A DNA stretch of 6,516 nt. Source: Rhodospirillaceae bacterium (GTDB taxonomy: Bacteria; Pseudomonadota; Alphaproteobacteria; SP197). Positions within the stretch are counted from its first letter, which is position 1; every line of letters begins with the position of its first letter. Location of the stretch: the NCBI GenBank assembly GCA_018700655.1, contig JABIUG010000519.1, positions 1 to 6,516 on the forward strand, in the 5' to 3' direction. A program made the translations under genes and the position numbers. This document shows, piece after piece, positions 1 through 6,092 of this stretch. Below the pieces are notes generated by a model. It had not been told where the DNA came from and did no database searches. It saw nothing but the letters and a program-made list of their open reading frames with translations.

Positions 1-13
1 CGATCCGATCTAG
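1..13 (+). CDS. Possible 3' end of an upstream gene (last codons Asp-Pro-Ile, then TAG)
   Basis: In one plus-strand frame the first bases read GAT CCG ATC TAG, giving a C-terminus of Asp-Pro-Ile followed by a stop. The stop lies 24 bases before the amidase ATG, which would suit an upstream gene of the same operon. The same 12 bases (1-12) recur at 6070-6081, where they encode the C-terminal Asp-Pro-Ile and the first two bases of the stop of the amidohydrolase gene. Only three codons are visible, so this is a weak inference from position and from that repeat. The product cannot be named. Confidence 0.3.
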
Positions 14-25
14 GCTGGAGCGATC

Positions 26-31
26 AGGGAG
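26..31 (+). promoter_or_regulatory. Ribosome binding site of the amidase gene
   Basis: AGGGAG ends six bases before the ATG at 38. It is a good Shine-Dalgarno match and supports that start codon. No promoter can be judged because only 37 bases lie upstream. Confidence 0.65.
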
Positions 32-37
32 ACAAGC

Positions 38-1462
38 ATGACCGACAACGATCTGACCTACATTTCGGCGACGCAGGCGCAACGACGCTTCCGCGACCGC
101 TCGCTTTCGCCGGTCGAACTGCTGGACGCGCTGATCGCGCGCTACGATTCAATCGCCGAATCGGTCAATCCCTTTGGCGACTGCTATTTCGATGAAGCGC
201 GCGAGCGCGCCAGATCAGCTGAAGACGCCTTTGTCGACGGTATCGAGCCGGGGCCGCTGGCAGGCCTGCCGCTGGTCGTGAAAGACACCAGTGCGATTGA
301 AGGTCGGCGCACGGCCAAGGGATCAATGATCTACAAGGACCATGTCGATACTGAGACCGACCCAGACATCGAGCGGCTCCTGAACGCAGGTGCGAACCTT
401 TTTGCCCGATCAACAACCCCGGAATTCGGCTGGCTCTACACGACGCAGTCGCGCATCTGGGGCGTGACGCACAATCCCTGGCGCCACGGCATTTCGCCCG
501 GCGGTTCCTCGGGTGGTTCGGCATCGGCCCTGGCGGCCGGCGCGACCACGCTTTCGACGGGCGGTGACAGCACCGGCTCGATCCGCCAGCCCGCCAGCCA
601 GTGCGGTGTCGTGGGTTATCAGGCACCGTTCGGACGCATCCCGATGCCGGGCTCTTCCAGCTTTTCCTATTACCTCCATCACGGCCCGCTCACGCGCACG
701 GTGGCCGATGCGGCCCTGATGACCAACATCATGTCGGGGCCTGATCCCAGGGATCACAACAGCCTGCAGGAACGTGTCGTGATCCCCGATGATCTCTCCG
801 GTATCGCCGGCATGAAGATCGCGGTCTCGATCGACCTTGGCTACTACGATGTTGTCGACGATGTTCAACGTGAAACACGCCTGGCGCTCGATGCCCTGCG
901 TGATGCCGGGGCGCAGGTCGACGAGATTGTCGTCGACTGGGCAGACGAGGCGATCCGGTTGGGCCACGGAGGCCAGGAGTTCCTGTTCGTCAACGCGCTC
1001 GACAGGATCATCGAGGAACATGGTGACATCGTCAGCGACTATGTGCCGCAACTGGCCGAGACAACGCACAGCTTCACGCTGGACGATTACAACCGCTCGA
1101 ATGCCCTGGCCGGCGAGGTCTGGAAAGAACATCTGGGGCCGATGTTCACGCAGTACGATGCCTTCATCACGCCGACCGTGGCCTGTCCGGAATTTCCTGC
1201 GACCGGCTGGCAGCGCGACACGGTCATGGTCAACGGCAAGCCCGTGACCGATACCCAGCTTGCCATGACCGTGCTGTGGAACATGTTCGGCTATTGCCCC
1301 GTGCTTTCGGTGCCCTCGGGGCTGAGCGATGGAGGTCTGCCGACCGGGATCCAGATCATCGGGCGTCCCTGCGACGACGAAACAGTCTTTCGTGTCGGCG
1401 CAGCGCTCGAAGCGCGCCGCCCCTGGCTCGATACCCCGGAACGGCGCCCTTCGCTGGCGTGA
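38..1462 (+). CDS. Amidase-signature family amidase
   Basis: This 474-residue cytoplasmic enzyme hydrolyses a carboxylic amide to acid and ammonia or amine; the substrate is unknown. The Ser-cisSer-Lys triad of the amidase-signature family is visible. Lys82 lies in GLPLVVKD, cis-Ser157 in the PGGSSGGSASA block, and nucleophile Ser181 in GGDSTGSIR. The 24-residue spacing between the serines matches GatA and fatty acid amide hydrolase. Length is normal for the family, and there is no signal peptide or membrane segment. One oddity is that the loop before the nucleophile reads D-S-T-G-S, whereas most members have D-x-G-G-S, so Thr179 replaces an oxyanion-hole glycine. No gatB or gatC is adjacent, and the Thr substitution also speaks against GatA of the tRNA amidotransferase. 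The start is backed by AGGGAG six bases upstream. A 152-base gap separates it from the next gene on the same strand. Confidence 0.92.
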   Translation: MTDNDLTYISATQAQRRFRDRSLSPVELLDALIARYDSIAESVNPFGDCYFDEARERARSAEDAFVDGIEPGPLAGLPLVVKDTSAIEGRRTAKGSMIYKDHVDTETDPDIERLLNAGANLFARSTTPEFGWLYTTQSRIWGVTHNPWRHGISPGGSSGGSASALAAGATTLSTGGDSTGSIRQPASQCGVVGYQAPFGRIPMPGSSSFSYYLHHGPLTRTVADAALMTNIMSGPDPRDHNSLQERVVIPDDLSGIAGMKIAVSIDLGYYDVVDDVQRETRLALDALRDAGAQVDEIVVDWADEAIRLGHGGQEFLFVNALDRIIEEHGDIVSDYVPQLAETTHSFTLDDYNRSNALAGEVWKEHLGPMFTQYDAFITPTVACPEFPATGWQRDTVMVNGKPVTDTQLAMTVLWNMFGYCPVLSVPSGLSDGGLPTGIQIIGRPCDDETVFRVGAALEARRPWLDTPERRPSLA

Positions 1463-1494
1463 GGGGGACGTCGCAAAAACCCAAGTTCAACCCC

Positions 1495-1572
1495 ATGCAC
1501 CGTGGCGCCCGCGGCTGGTTTATACCGCTTGCCATGCTTGCCGTCGTGGTCGTGAACGCGCAGGAGGCGTAA
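1495..1572 (+). CDS. Doubtful 25-residue hydrophobic peptide ORF
   Basis: An ATG at 1495 opens 25 codons ending in TAA. The peptide has a basic N-terminus (His-Arg-Gly-Ala-Arg-Gly), then an uninterrupted apolar stretch (roughly residues 8-20, WFIPLAMLAVVVV), then Asn-Ala-Gln-Glu-Ala. This is the shape of a small single-span membrane protein or a detached signal peptide. No convincing Shine-Dalgarno sequence precedes the ATG: the upstream bases are A- and C-rich. I know no family for it. It may be chance, a leader peptide of the M19 gene, or a remnant of a lost secreted protein. Confidence 0.2.
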   Translation: MHRGARGWFIPLAMLAVVVVNAQEA

Positions 1573-1602
1573 TATCCAGGGGTGCTTCGGCCCTGCCGCA
1601 AT

Positions 1603-1606
1603 GGAG
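1603..1606 (+). promoter_or_regulatory. Ribosome binding site that fixes the M19 start
   Basis: GGAG stands eight bases before the ATG at 1615. The longer frame opening with GTG at 1582 has no such site and would add eleven residues unlike the family N-terminus, so 1615 is preferred. Confidence 0.65.
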
Positions 1607-1614
1607 ACCTCATC

Positions 1615-2628
1615 ATGCGTGACGCAACGTCCCTGCACGCCGGTTCAATTGTCATCGACGGCTTGCTGTTTCACTGCGACGGTTATGCCGAGGAGTTCGG
1701 CCAGGCGAACGCGGCGGCGGCCAATATCACGGTGTGCGACTTCGAGGCGGGTTTCACCGAGGCGTGCGATCGCATCGCCGCCTGGCACGCCATGATCGCT
1801 CAAAGCGAAGGGCGTTGGCGGTTGATCGAAACCGCCGAGGATATCCGTGCCTCGGCCGCTGACGGCAAGGCTGGCCTGATCATGGGTTTCCAGAACGCCC
1901 GGCCGATCGACGACCGGCTCGACCGGCTCGACTTTTTCCACCGGCTCGGTGTGCGCATCATCCAGTTGACCTACAACAACCGGAACTTCCTGGGCGACGG
2001 CTGCCTCGAACCCGAAAACGGCGGGCTCAGCGCCTTCGGCCATCGCGTCGTCGAACGAATGAACGCGATCGGCATCGCGATCGACCTCAGCCATGTCGGT
2101 GAGCGCACCACGCTGATGGCCGCTGAGGCGAGCACGAAACCGGTGCTCGCGACCCATACCAACGCCAAGGTGCTGGCCGACTGGCCGCGCAACAAGAGCG
2201 ACGCCGTGGTCCGCGCGATTGCGGCGACCGGCGGAACGATCGGCGTCAGCATCTATGGCCCGCTGCTGTGGGACGGCGACCCCGCCCGCCCGCCCGGGCT
2301 CGAGGATCTGGTTCGCCAGGCCGACCATATCGCCGGTCTTGTGGGTGCCGAACATCTGAGCTTCGGCACGGACTTCTTCTCGGTCGCCGACACACCGGCC
2401 TACGAGGCGGTCGCCGACATGGTGTCCGAGTTCGAGAACCCCGCGGCGGCGGCCTATGCCGCCGCCTTCGACAACACCCTGCGCGGCCGCTACCCCGCGA
2501 CCTGCCGCCATTTCGCCGATCTCGGCCGCATCACCGAAGCCTTCGTGGCCGCCGGCTGGTCCGACGACGACATCAAGGGCCTGCTCGGCGGCAACCTGCT
2601 GCGCGCGCTGGAGACCATCTGGAACTGA
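1615..2628 (+). CDS. Peptidase M19 (renal dipeptidase family) metallohydrolase homologue
   Basis: This 337-residue protein belongs to the M19 TIM-barrel family, whose characterised members are zinc dipeptidases. The order of family motifs is kept. An N-terminal IDG strand (14-16) is followed by a displaced H-x-D (His20, Asp22). Then come LGVRIIQLTYNN (110-121), IDLSH with metal ligand His160, THT with ligand His181 (the usual 21-residue spacing), WPRN with substrate-binding Arg192, and GTDF with Asp252. Two deviations stand out. The bridging Glu of the usual E-G-G is Gln93 (GFQNARP), and the H-x-D lies three residues further from Asp-Gly than in classical members. It therefore fits a divergent M19 branch whose substrate and metal content are uncertain; calling it a dipeptidase would over-reach. 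No signal peptide is seen, so it is probably cytoplasmic. It lies downstream of the amidase and may share its transcript. The gene converges with the cystathionine beta-synthase gene. Confidence 0.88.
   Translation: MRDATSLHAGSIVIDGLLFHCDGYAEEFGQANAAAANITVCDFEAGFTEACDRIAAWHAMIAQSEGRWRLIETAEDIRASAADGKAGLIMGFQNARPIDDRLDRLDFFHRLGVRIIQLTYNNRNFLGDGCLEPENGGLSAFGHRVVERMNAIGIAIDLSHVGERTTLMAAEASTKPVLATHTNAKVLADWPRNKSDAVVRAIAATGGTIGVSIYGPLLWDGDPARPPGLEDLVRQADHIAGLVGAEHLSFGTDFFSVADTPAYEAVADMVSEFENPAAAAYAAAFDNTLRGRYPATCRHFADLGRITEAFVAAGWSDDDIKGLLGGNLLRALETIWN
2445..2466 (+). repeat. Perfect 9-bp all-GC inverted repeat inside the M19 gene
   Basis: GGCGGCGGC (2445-2453), a four-base spacer CTAT, and GCCGCCGCC (2458-2466) can form a strong stem-loop in either strand. 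It lies in the coding sequence for an alanine-rich stretch (AAAAYAAAF), so repeated Ala codons are the simplest cause. No T-run follows, so it is not a canonical terminator. Confidence 0.6.
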
Positions 2629-2700
2629 GCGGCGGTCGCGCGAGACACCGAGTTCTATGTGCTGAACGGCGAACGCCGCCCCTGACCAACCGTGTTTTCG
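2629..2700. other. Convergent intergenic region between M19 and cystathionine beta-synthase genes
   Basis: Seventy-two bases separate two stop codons facing each other. A short inverted repeat (CGGC-GAAC-GCCG, 2667-2678) is present, but the stem is only four to five pairs and no T-run directly follows on either strand. I do not call a terminator. In the M19 frame the sequence stays open for 18 codons past the TGA, to a second TGA at 2683-2685. Confidence 0.5.
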
Positions 2701-4068
2701 CTAGAGAATGCCCCGCCTCAAGTGGTTCAGCAGGTCGATCCTGGTGATCAGACCAAGGAACCTGTCGCCATCGACGATGATGGCCGTCAGGTCACGGTGG
2801 AAGACCGGGACCAGCGCATCCATGCCGGCCGACTTGTCGACGGTTTCCAGGTTGCTCGACATCGCGGTTGAGACTTCGTCCTGAAAGTTATCCTTCTCGT
2901 GGTGGATCGCCCACAGGATGTCTGATTCATCGATGATGCCGACGACCTTGTCCTCGTGGAGCACGGGAAGTTGGCTGACGTCATAGAGTTTCATCCGGGC
3001 AAGCGCTGTCGCCAGGGTATCGTCGGGTTTGACCGTGACCGAAGCCTTGTCGGTGTGTGGGCGTGCGATCAGATCGCGCAAATCGCCATGTTGTTCGCGC
3101 TCGATGAAACCCTGATCGAGCATCCAGTAGTCGTTGTACATTTTGGAGAGGTATTTGTTGCCGCTGTCGCAGACCAGCGTGACGACATTCTTGGGCTCGG
3201 TCTGATCGCGGCAATAGGCCAGGGCGCAGGCCAGCAGGGTGCCCGATGAGGAACCGGCAAGAATGCCTTCGTCTTCGAGCAGCTTGCGTGCCGTCAGAAA
3301 GGCCAGCTTGTCGGAGGCTACATAGGCCTTGGCGACGAGCGAGAGGTCGCTGACCTCGGGGATGAAATCTTCGCCGATGCCCTCGACCAGCCAGGAACCC
3401 AGCAGCCCCATTTCGCCCTTATTGATGTAGTCGGCCAGCACCGAACCTTCAGGATCAGCCAGGACCATCTCGAGGTTGGGATTGACCTTGGCAAAGAAAC
3501 GCCCGAGGCCTGTGATCGTGCCGCCCGAGCCGACACCGCAGACCACGGCATCGACCTTGTGGCCCATCTGCGCCCAGATCTCGGGACCCGTGCTGGTCTC
3601 GTGGGCCAGCGGATTGGCGTGGTTGCCGAACTGGTTGACGAAGACACTGTTGTCGGTTTCGTTGGCGAGTTTCTGCGCCATGTCCTGGTAGTACTCGGGG
3701 TGGCCTTTGCCGACATCCGAGCGCGTGAGCAGGACTTCGGCACCCATGGCCTGGAGATTGAAGATCTTCTCCTGGCTCATCTTGTCGGGGATCACCAGGA
3801 CCAGGCGGTAACCCTTCTGGCGCGCGACCAGGGCAAGGCCAAGGCCGGTGTTGCCTGCGGTCGCTTCGATCAGTGTGCCACCGGGTTTGATCGCACCGGA
3901 CTTCTCGGCGGCTTCAACCATGGAAAGGGCAGGGCGATCCTTGATTGACCCCCCCGGATTCTGGTTCTCGAGCTTGGCGAACAGGCGGCACGGCCCGGTA
4001 TCGAATTTGGTGAGCTCGACCATGGGCGTGTTGCCGATGGTCTCGAGCACGTTGCTGTGGAAAGACAT
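2701..4068 (-). CDS. cbs: Cystathionine beta-synthase with C-terminal CBS domain pair
   Basis: This 455-residue PLP enzyme is expected to condense serine (or an activated serine) with homocysteine to cystathionine, in cytoplasmic transsulfuration. Its fold-type II core spans about residues 1-320. PLP lysine Lys43 is in NPGGSIKDR, the substrate loop is TAGNTG (70-75), the phosphate-binding loop GSGGTITG (180-187), and GSSSG (272-276) lies near the PLP ring. DPEGS (205-209), VEGIGEDFIP (228-237) and DSGNKYLSKMYND (301-313) match cystathionine beta-synthases better than O-acetylserine sulfhydrylases. Two CBS motifs follow (about 340-390 and 398-452), which in relatives bind adenosyl ligands and regulate activity. 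The N-terminal haem domain of the animal enzyme is absent. GGAG, five bases before the ATG, supports the start. The gene is transcribed divergently from the Nudix gene, and no transsulfuration partner is visible beside it. A cysteine synthase activity cannot be excluded. Confidence 0.92.
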   Translation of the reverse strand: MSFHSNVLETIGNTPMVELTKFDTGPCRLFAKLENQNPGGSIKDRPALSMVEAAEKSGAIKPGGTLIEATAGNTGLGLALVARQKGYRLVLVIPDKMSQEKIFNLQAMGAEVLLTRSDVGKGHPEYYQDMAQKLANETDNSVFVNQFGNHANPLAHETSTGPEIWAQMGHKVDAVVCGVGSGGTITGLGRFFAKVNPNLEMVLADPEGSVLADYINKGEMGLLGSWLVEGIGEDFIPEVSDLSLVAKAYVASDKLAFLTARKLLEDEGILAGSSSGTLLACALAYCRDQTEPKNVVTLVCDSGNKYLSKMYNDYWMLDQGFIEREQHGDLRDLIARPHTDKASVTVKPDDTLATALARMKLYDVSQLPVLHEDKVVGIIDESDILWAIHHEKDNFQDEVSTAMSSNLETVDKSAGMDALVPVFHRDLTAIIVDGDRFLGLITRIDLLNHLRRGIL

Positions 4069-4148
4069 GGATACTCCGGCGGCAGAGTTTGTTTGGCGGA
4101 AGCGTTATCATAGGCGAACCGGACTAACGCGATACCCCCGAGATAGCC
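4069..4148. promoter_or_regulatory. Divergent promoter region for cbs and the Nudix-amidohydrolase operon
   Basis: These 80 bases between two divergent start codons must hold the leftward promoter and probably the rightward one. TATGAT on the minus strand (4107-4112) matches the -10 consensus at five of six bases and sits about 38 bases before the cbs ATG. Overlapping it on the plus strand is TATCAT (4106-4111), also five of six. Neither has a clear TTGACA-like -35 at 16-18 bases, so both assignments are tentative. The cbs ribosome binding site is the complement of 4074-4077. The Nudix site is weak (GAG at 4140-4142). No clear operator palindrome or riboswitch is seen. Confidence 0.35.
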
Positions 4149-4574
4149 ATGAAAGTCGACCCGATCATGCGAAATCCCCAGAACTATCGTGCCTATGGCA
4201 TCCTGCTTCGTGATGGTCAGGTCATGATCGCAGCCGAGTGGATCGGGCCGGTCTTTGCCTGGAAGTATCCGGGCGGGGGCATCGAGGCCGGTGAAACCGC
4301 TGAGCAGGCGGTCAGACGTGAGTTCATCGAGGAAACCGGCATAGCAGTCCGTGTCGTCACCGAACTGCACGACCCCGGCACCAAGATCAGCCCCTGGACA
4401 CAAAAACCCTATACGCCGATCTATTTTCTGGTCGAAGGTGACGGCGAACCGGTTGTGCCCGAACACGAACCGGTCGAGATCAGCTTCAAGAACCCCGAAG
4501 ACTTTCTGGCGAGTGACCTGGTCGCGGGGCCGGAGAAACTCGCACTGCGCAAGGCGCTGGAGAAACACACATGA
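4149..4574 (+). CDS. Nudix hydrolase
   Basis: This 141-residue single-domain Nudix protein cleaves a nucleoside diphosphate linked to some moiety X, or a related pyrophosphate, with Mg2+ or Mn2+. The Nudix box is complete at residues 43-65: Gly43, Glu49, Arg57-Glu58, Glu61-Glu62 and Gly64 fit GX5EX7REUXEEXGU exactly, so it should be active. The remainder is a plain Nudix fold of ordinary length, with nothing that fixes the substrate. Residues 12-41 (NYRAYGILLRDGQVMIAAEW and on) form the usual first strands. The ATG at 4149 has only a weak GAG six bases upstream; a second in-frame ATG at 4167 would remove six residues and has no better site. Its stop overlaps the start of the amidohydrolase gene in ATGA, so the two are co-translated and probably act on related compounds. 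Confidence 0.93.
   Translation: MKVDPIMRNPQNYRAYGILLRDGQVMIAAEWIGPVFAWKYPGGGIEAGETAEQAVRREFIEETGIAVRVVTELHDPGTKISPWTQKPYTPIYFLVEGDGEPVVPEHEPVEISFKNPEDFLASDLVAGPEKLALRKALEKHT
4559..4562 (+). promoter_or_regulatory. Ribosome binding site of the amidohydrolase within the Nudix gene
   Basis: GGAG, followed by AAACACAC and the ATG at 4571, gives an eight-base spacing. It lies in the last codons of the Nudix gene and, with the ATGA overlap, points to translational coupling. Confidence 0.65.
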
Positions 4575-6082
4575 CCCTGCTGATCCGTAATGCCCGTATC
4601 CTCACCATGGACGATGATCGCACCGAACATGCGTGCGCCGATCTCCTGATCGAAGGCACCAGGATTGCCCGGATCGGTGCCGGGCTGTCGGCTCCCGAAG
4701 GTGCCGAGATCATCGATGCCGAGGGCAAGCTGGCAATGCCCGGCCTGATCAACAGTCACTTCCATTCCGGCAGCCTGTTGTTCAAGGGCCTGTTCGAAGC
4801 CTCACCGCTCGAGTTGATCATCCTGGAGGAAGACCTGCCCGGCGGAGGCTTCAATTCGGGCCGGTTCCGTTATCTCCAGACCATGCTGGGCGCAATCGAG
4901 ATGCTGACACGCGGCATCACGTCGGTCAGGGATGACACCTATTTCATCCCGACTTTCGAGCGCGATGCCATGGATGGTGTGTTTCAGGCCTGGAGCGATG
5001 CCGGCATGCGCGCCCAGGTAGCGATCGCCCAGAACGTCGTGCCCGAACCGAAAATGCTGCCGTTCCTGAACGACCTGGTGCCCGATGACATCGCTGCAGA
5101 GCTTGCCGCGGTGCCAGCCGATTCCGAAGACGACATGCTGGCGCGTTATCGTGATGCACTGTCGCGCTGGCACGGCACCAACGACGACCGGATCGGGTTG
5201 ACTATGTCCGGGTCGGCGCCGCAGCGCTGCACCGATGGTTATCTTCAGGCGTTATCGGCCATGGCGCGCGAGCATGACCTGTCGTTCGATCTTCATGTCT
5301 ATGAGACCAAGACCCAGCGGGTCATGGGCGAGGATATCTATGGCCAATCGCTGGTCGCCTATCTCGATGATCTCGGTGTGCTCGATGAACACCTGGTGCT
5401 GATCCATGCGGTCTGGACCGACCAGGCAGATTGGGATCGGATTGCCGCTGCGGGAAGCGCTATTGCCCACAATCCGATCTCCAACCTGAAACTCGGCAGC
5501 GGTATCGCACCGTTCCCGGCGTGGATGGATGCTGGCATCCCGGTCGGTCTGGGGACCGATGAAGCCAGCACCAATGACACGGCAAATCTGTGGCAGGTCG
5601 CCAAGACGGGTTGCCTCCTGCAGAAGGTTACCAACCCCGACCCGGAGAACTGGCCGCGCGCCTCGGCCTATCTCGATGCAGTGACCCGTAGCGGAGGACG
5701 CCTGATGCGCCGTAAGACCGGCCAGCTGGCGCCGGGTTTTGATGCCGATGTCATCCTGGTCGACCTTTCGACGCTGGCCTTCACGCCCCTGCACGATGCC
5801 GTTTCCCAACTCATCTATTGCGAGGACGGCACTTCGGTACAAACGGCGATTGTCGCTGGCGAGGTCGTGATGCAGGACGGCAAACTTACCCGTGTCGATC
5901 AGGATGCCCTGCTGGCAGAACTGCGCGAAGCCATGCCGGAATGGGACAAGGCACATGATGAGACGCGCGCCGCGATCAGCCATCTGCTGCCCTGGTATCG
6001 GCAGATGTATCTGAAGGCTGCCGGGCGCGATGTCGGCTTCAGCCGCTGGCTTGAACCGGCATCAGGAGCCGATCCGATCTAA
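4571..6082 (+). CDS. ATZ/TRZ-type amidohydrolase (metal-dependent deaminase or chlorohydrolase superfamily)
   Basis: This 503-residue cytoplasmic metalloenzyme belongs to the branch that holds cytosine, guanine and S-adenosylhomocysteine/methylthioadenosine deaminases and the triazine hydrolases. A small beta-sandwich formed from both ends (about 1-58 and 390-440) flanks a TIM barrel. The mononuclear metal site is complete: His63 and His65 (NSHFHS), His242 with the adjacent catalytic Glu245 (LHVYE), His279 (LIHAVW) and Asp330 (GLGTDEAS). The motif SNLKLGSGIAP (304-314) is typical of the family. The substrate is unknown; a deaminated heterocycle is the family-based expectation. It overlaps the Nudix stop by four bases and has a good internal ribosome binding site, so the pair forms an operon. 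It ends Gly-Ala-Asp-Pro-Ile, ten bases from the convergent thiQ stop. Its last 12 bases before the final A of the stop repeat positions 1-12. Confidence 0.92.
   Translation: MTLLIRNARILTMDDDRTEHACADLLIEGTRIARIGAGLSAPEGAEIIDAEGKLAMPGLINSHFHSGSLLFKGLFEASPLELIILEEDLPGGGFNSGRFRYLQTMLGAIEMLTRGITSVRDDTYFIPTFERDAMDGVFQAWSDAGMRAQVAIAQNVVPEPKMLPFLNDLVPDDIAAELAAVPADSEDDMLARYRDALSRWHGTNDDRIGLTMSGSAPQRCTDGYLQALSAMAREHDLSFDLHVYETKTQRVMGEDIYGQSLVAYLDDLGVLDEHLVLIHAVWTDQADWDRIAAAGSAIAHNPISNLKLGSGIAPFPAWMDAGIPVGLGTDEASTNDTANLWQVAKTGCLLQKVTNPDPENWPRASAYLDAVTRSGGRLMRRKTGQLAPGFDADVILVDLSTLAFTPLHDAVSQLIYCEDGTSVQTAIVAGEVVMQDGKLTRVDQDALLAELREAMPEWDKAHDETRAAISHLLPWYRQMYLKAAGRDVGFSRWLEPASGADPI
6070..6081 (+). repeat. 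12-base direct repeat of the window's first bases
   Basis: CGATCCGATCTA occurs here and at 1-12. Both copies can be read as Asp-Pro-Ile plus the start of a stop codon (TAA here, TAG at the left edge). A 12-mer shared once by chance is not surprising in 6.5 kb, so the link rests on the matching position at a gene end. Confidence 0.4.
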
Positions 6083-6092
6083 CAAGAGGTCT

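Larger units (their letters stand above)
1463..1614 (+). other. Intergenic gap between amidase and M19 genes
   Basis: These 152 bases hold no recognisable RNA, terminator hairpin with a T-run, or well-spaced sigma70-type promoter. They contain a short hydrophobic ORF (1495-1572, listed separately) and, at the right end, the ribosome binding site of the M19 gene. Whether the M19 gene is transcribed from the amidase promoter or from one of its own cannot be decided by eye. Confidence 0.5.

Noticed and set aside
410..1132. 240-codon minus-strand ORF opposite the amidase, and a similar one at 5252-5983 opposite the amidohydrolase
   Set aside because: Both mirror the codon pattern of well-supported genes and show no family motif.
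1538..1575. Possible promoter ahead of the M19 gene (TTGCCG and TAATAT)
   Set aside because: The hexamers are 26 bases apart, far from the usual 16-18, and TAATAT matches the -10 consensus at only four of six bases.
1912..1929. Tandem GACCGGCTC repeat in the M19 gene
   Set aside because: Only two copies, encoding an Arg-Leu-Asp repeat where family members have similar residues; no sign of a slippage insertion.
1645..2511. Long minus-strand ORF opposite the M19 gene (288 codons)
   Set aside because: It is antisense to a gene with clear family motifs, has low-complexity Arg/Gly/Ala/Val-rich composition with no recognisable domain, and is expected from GC-rich codon bias.
2667..2678. Possible terminator hairpin between the M19 and cbs genes
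   Set aside because: The stem is only four to five pairs and no T-run follows directly on either strand; the short TTTT at 2695-2698 is too far away.
3870..4568. 232-codon minus-strand ORF covering the Nudix gene, the divergent gap and the 5' end of cbs
   Set aside because: It runs antisense to the whole Nudix gene and out of frame through the cbs start; both of those have intact motifs. It has no recognisable domain.
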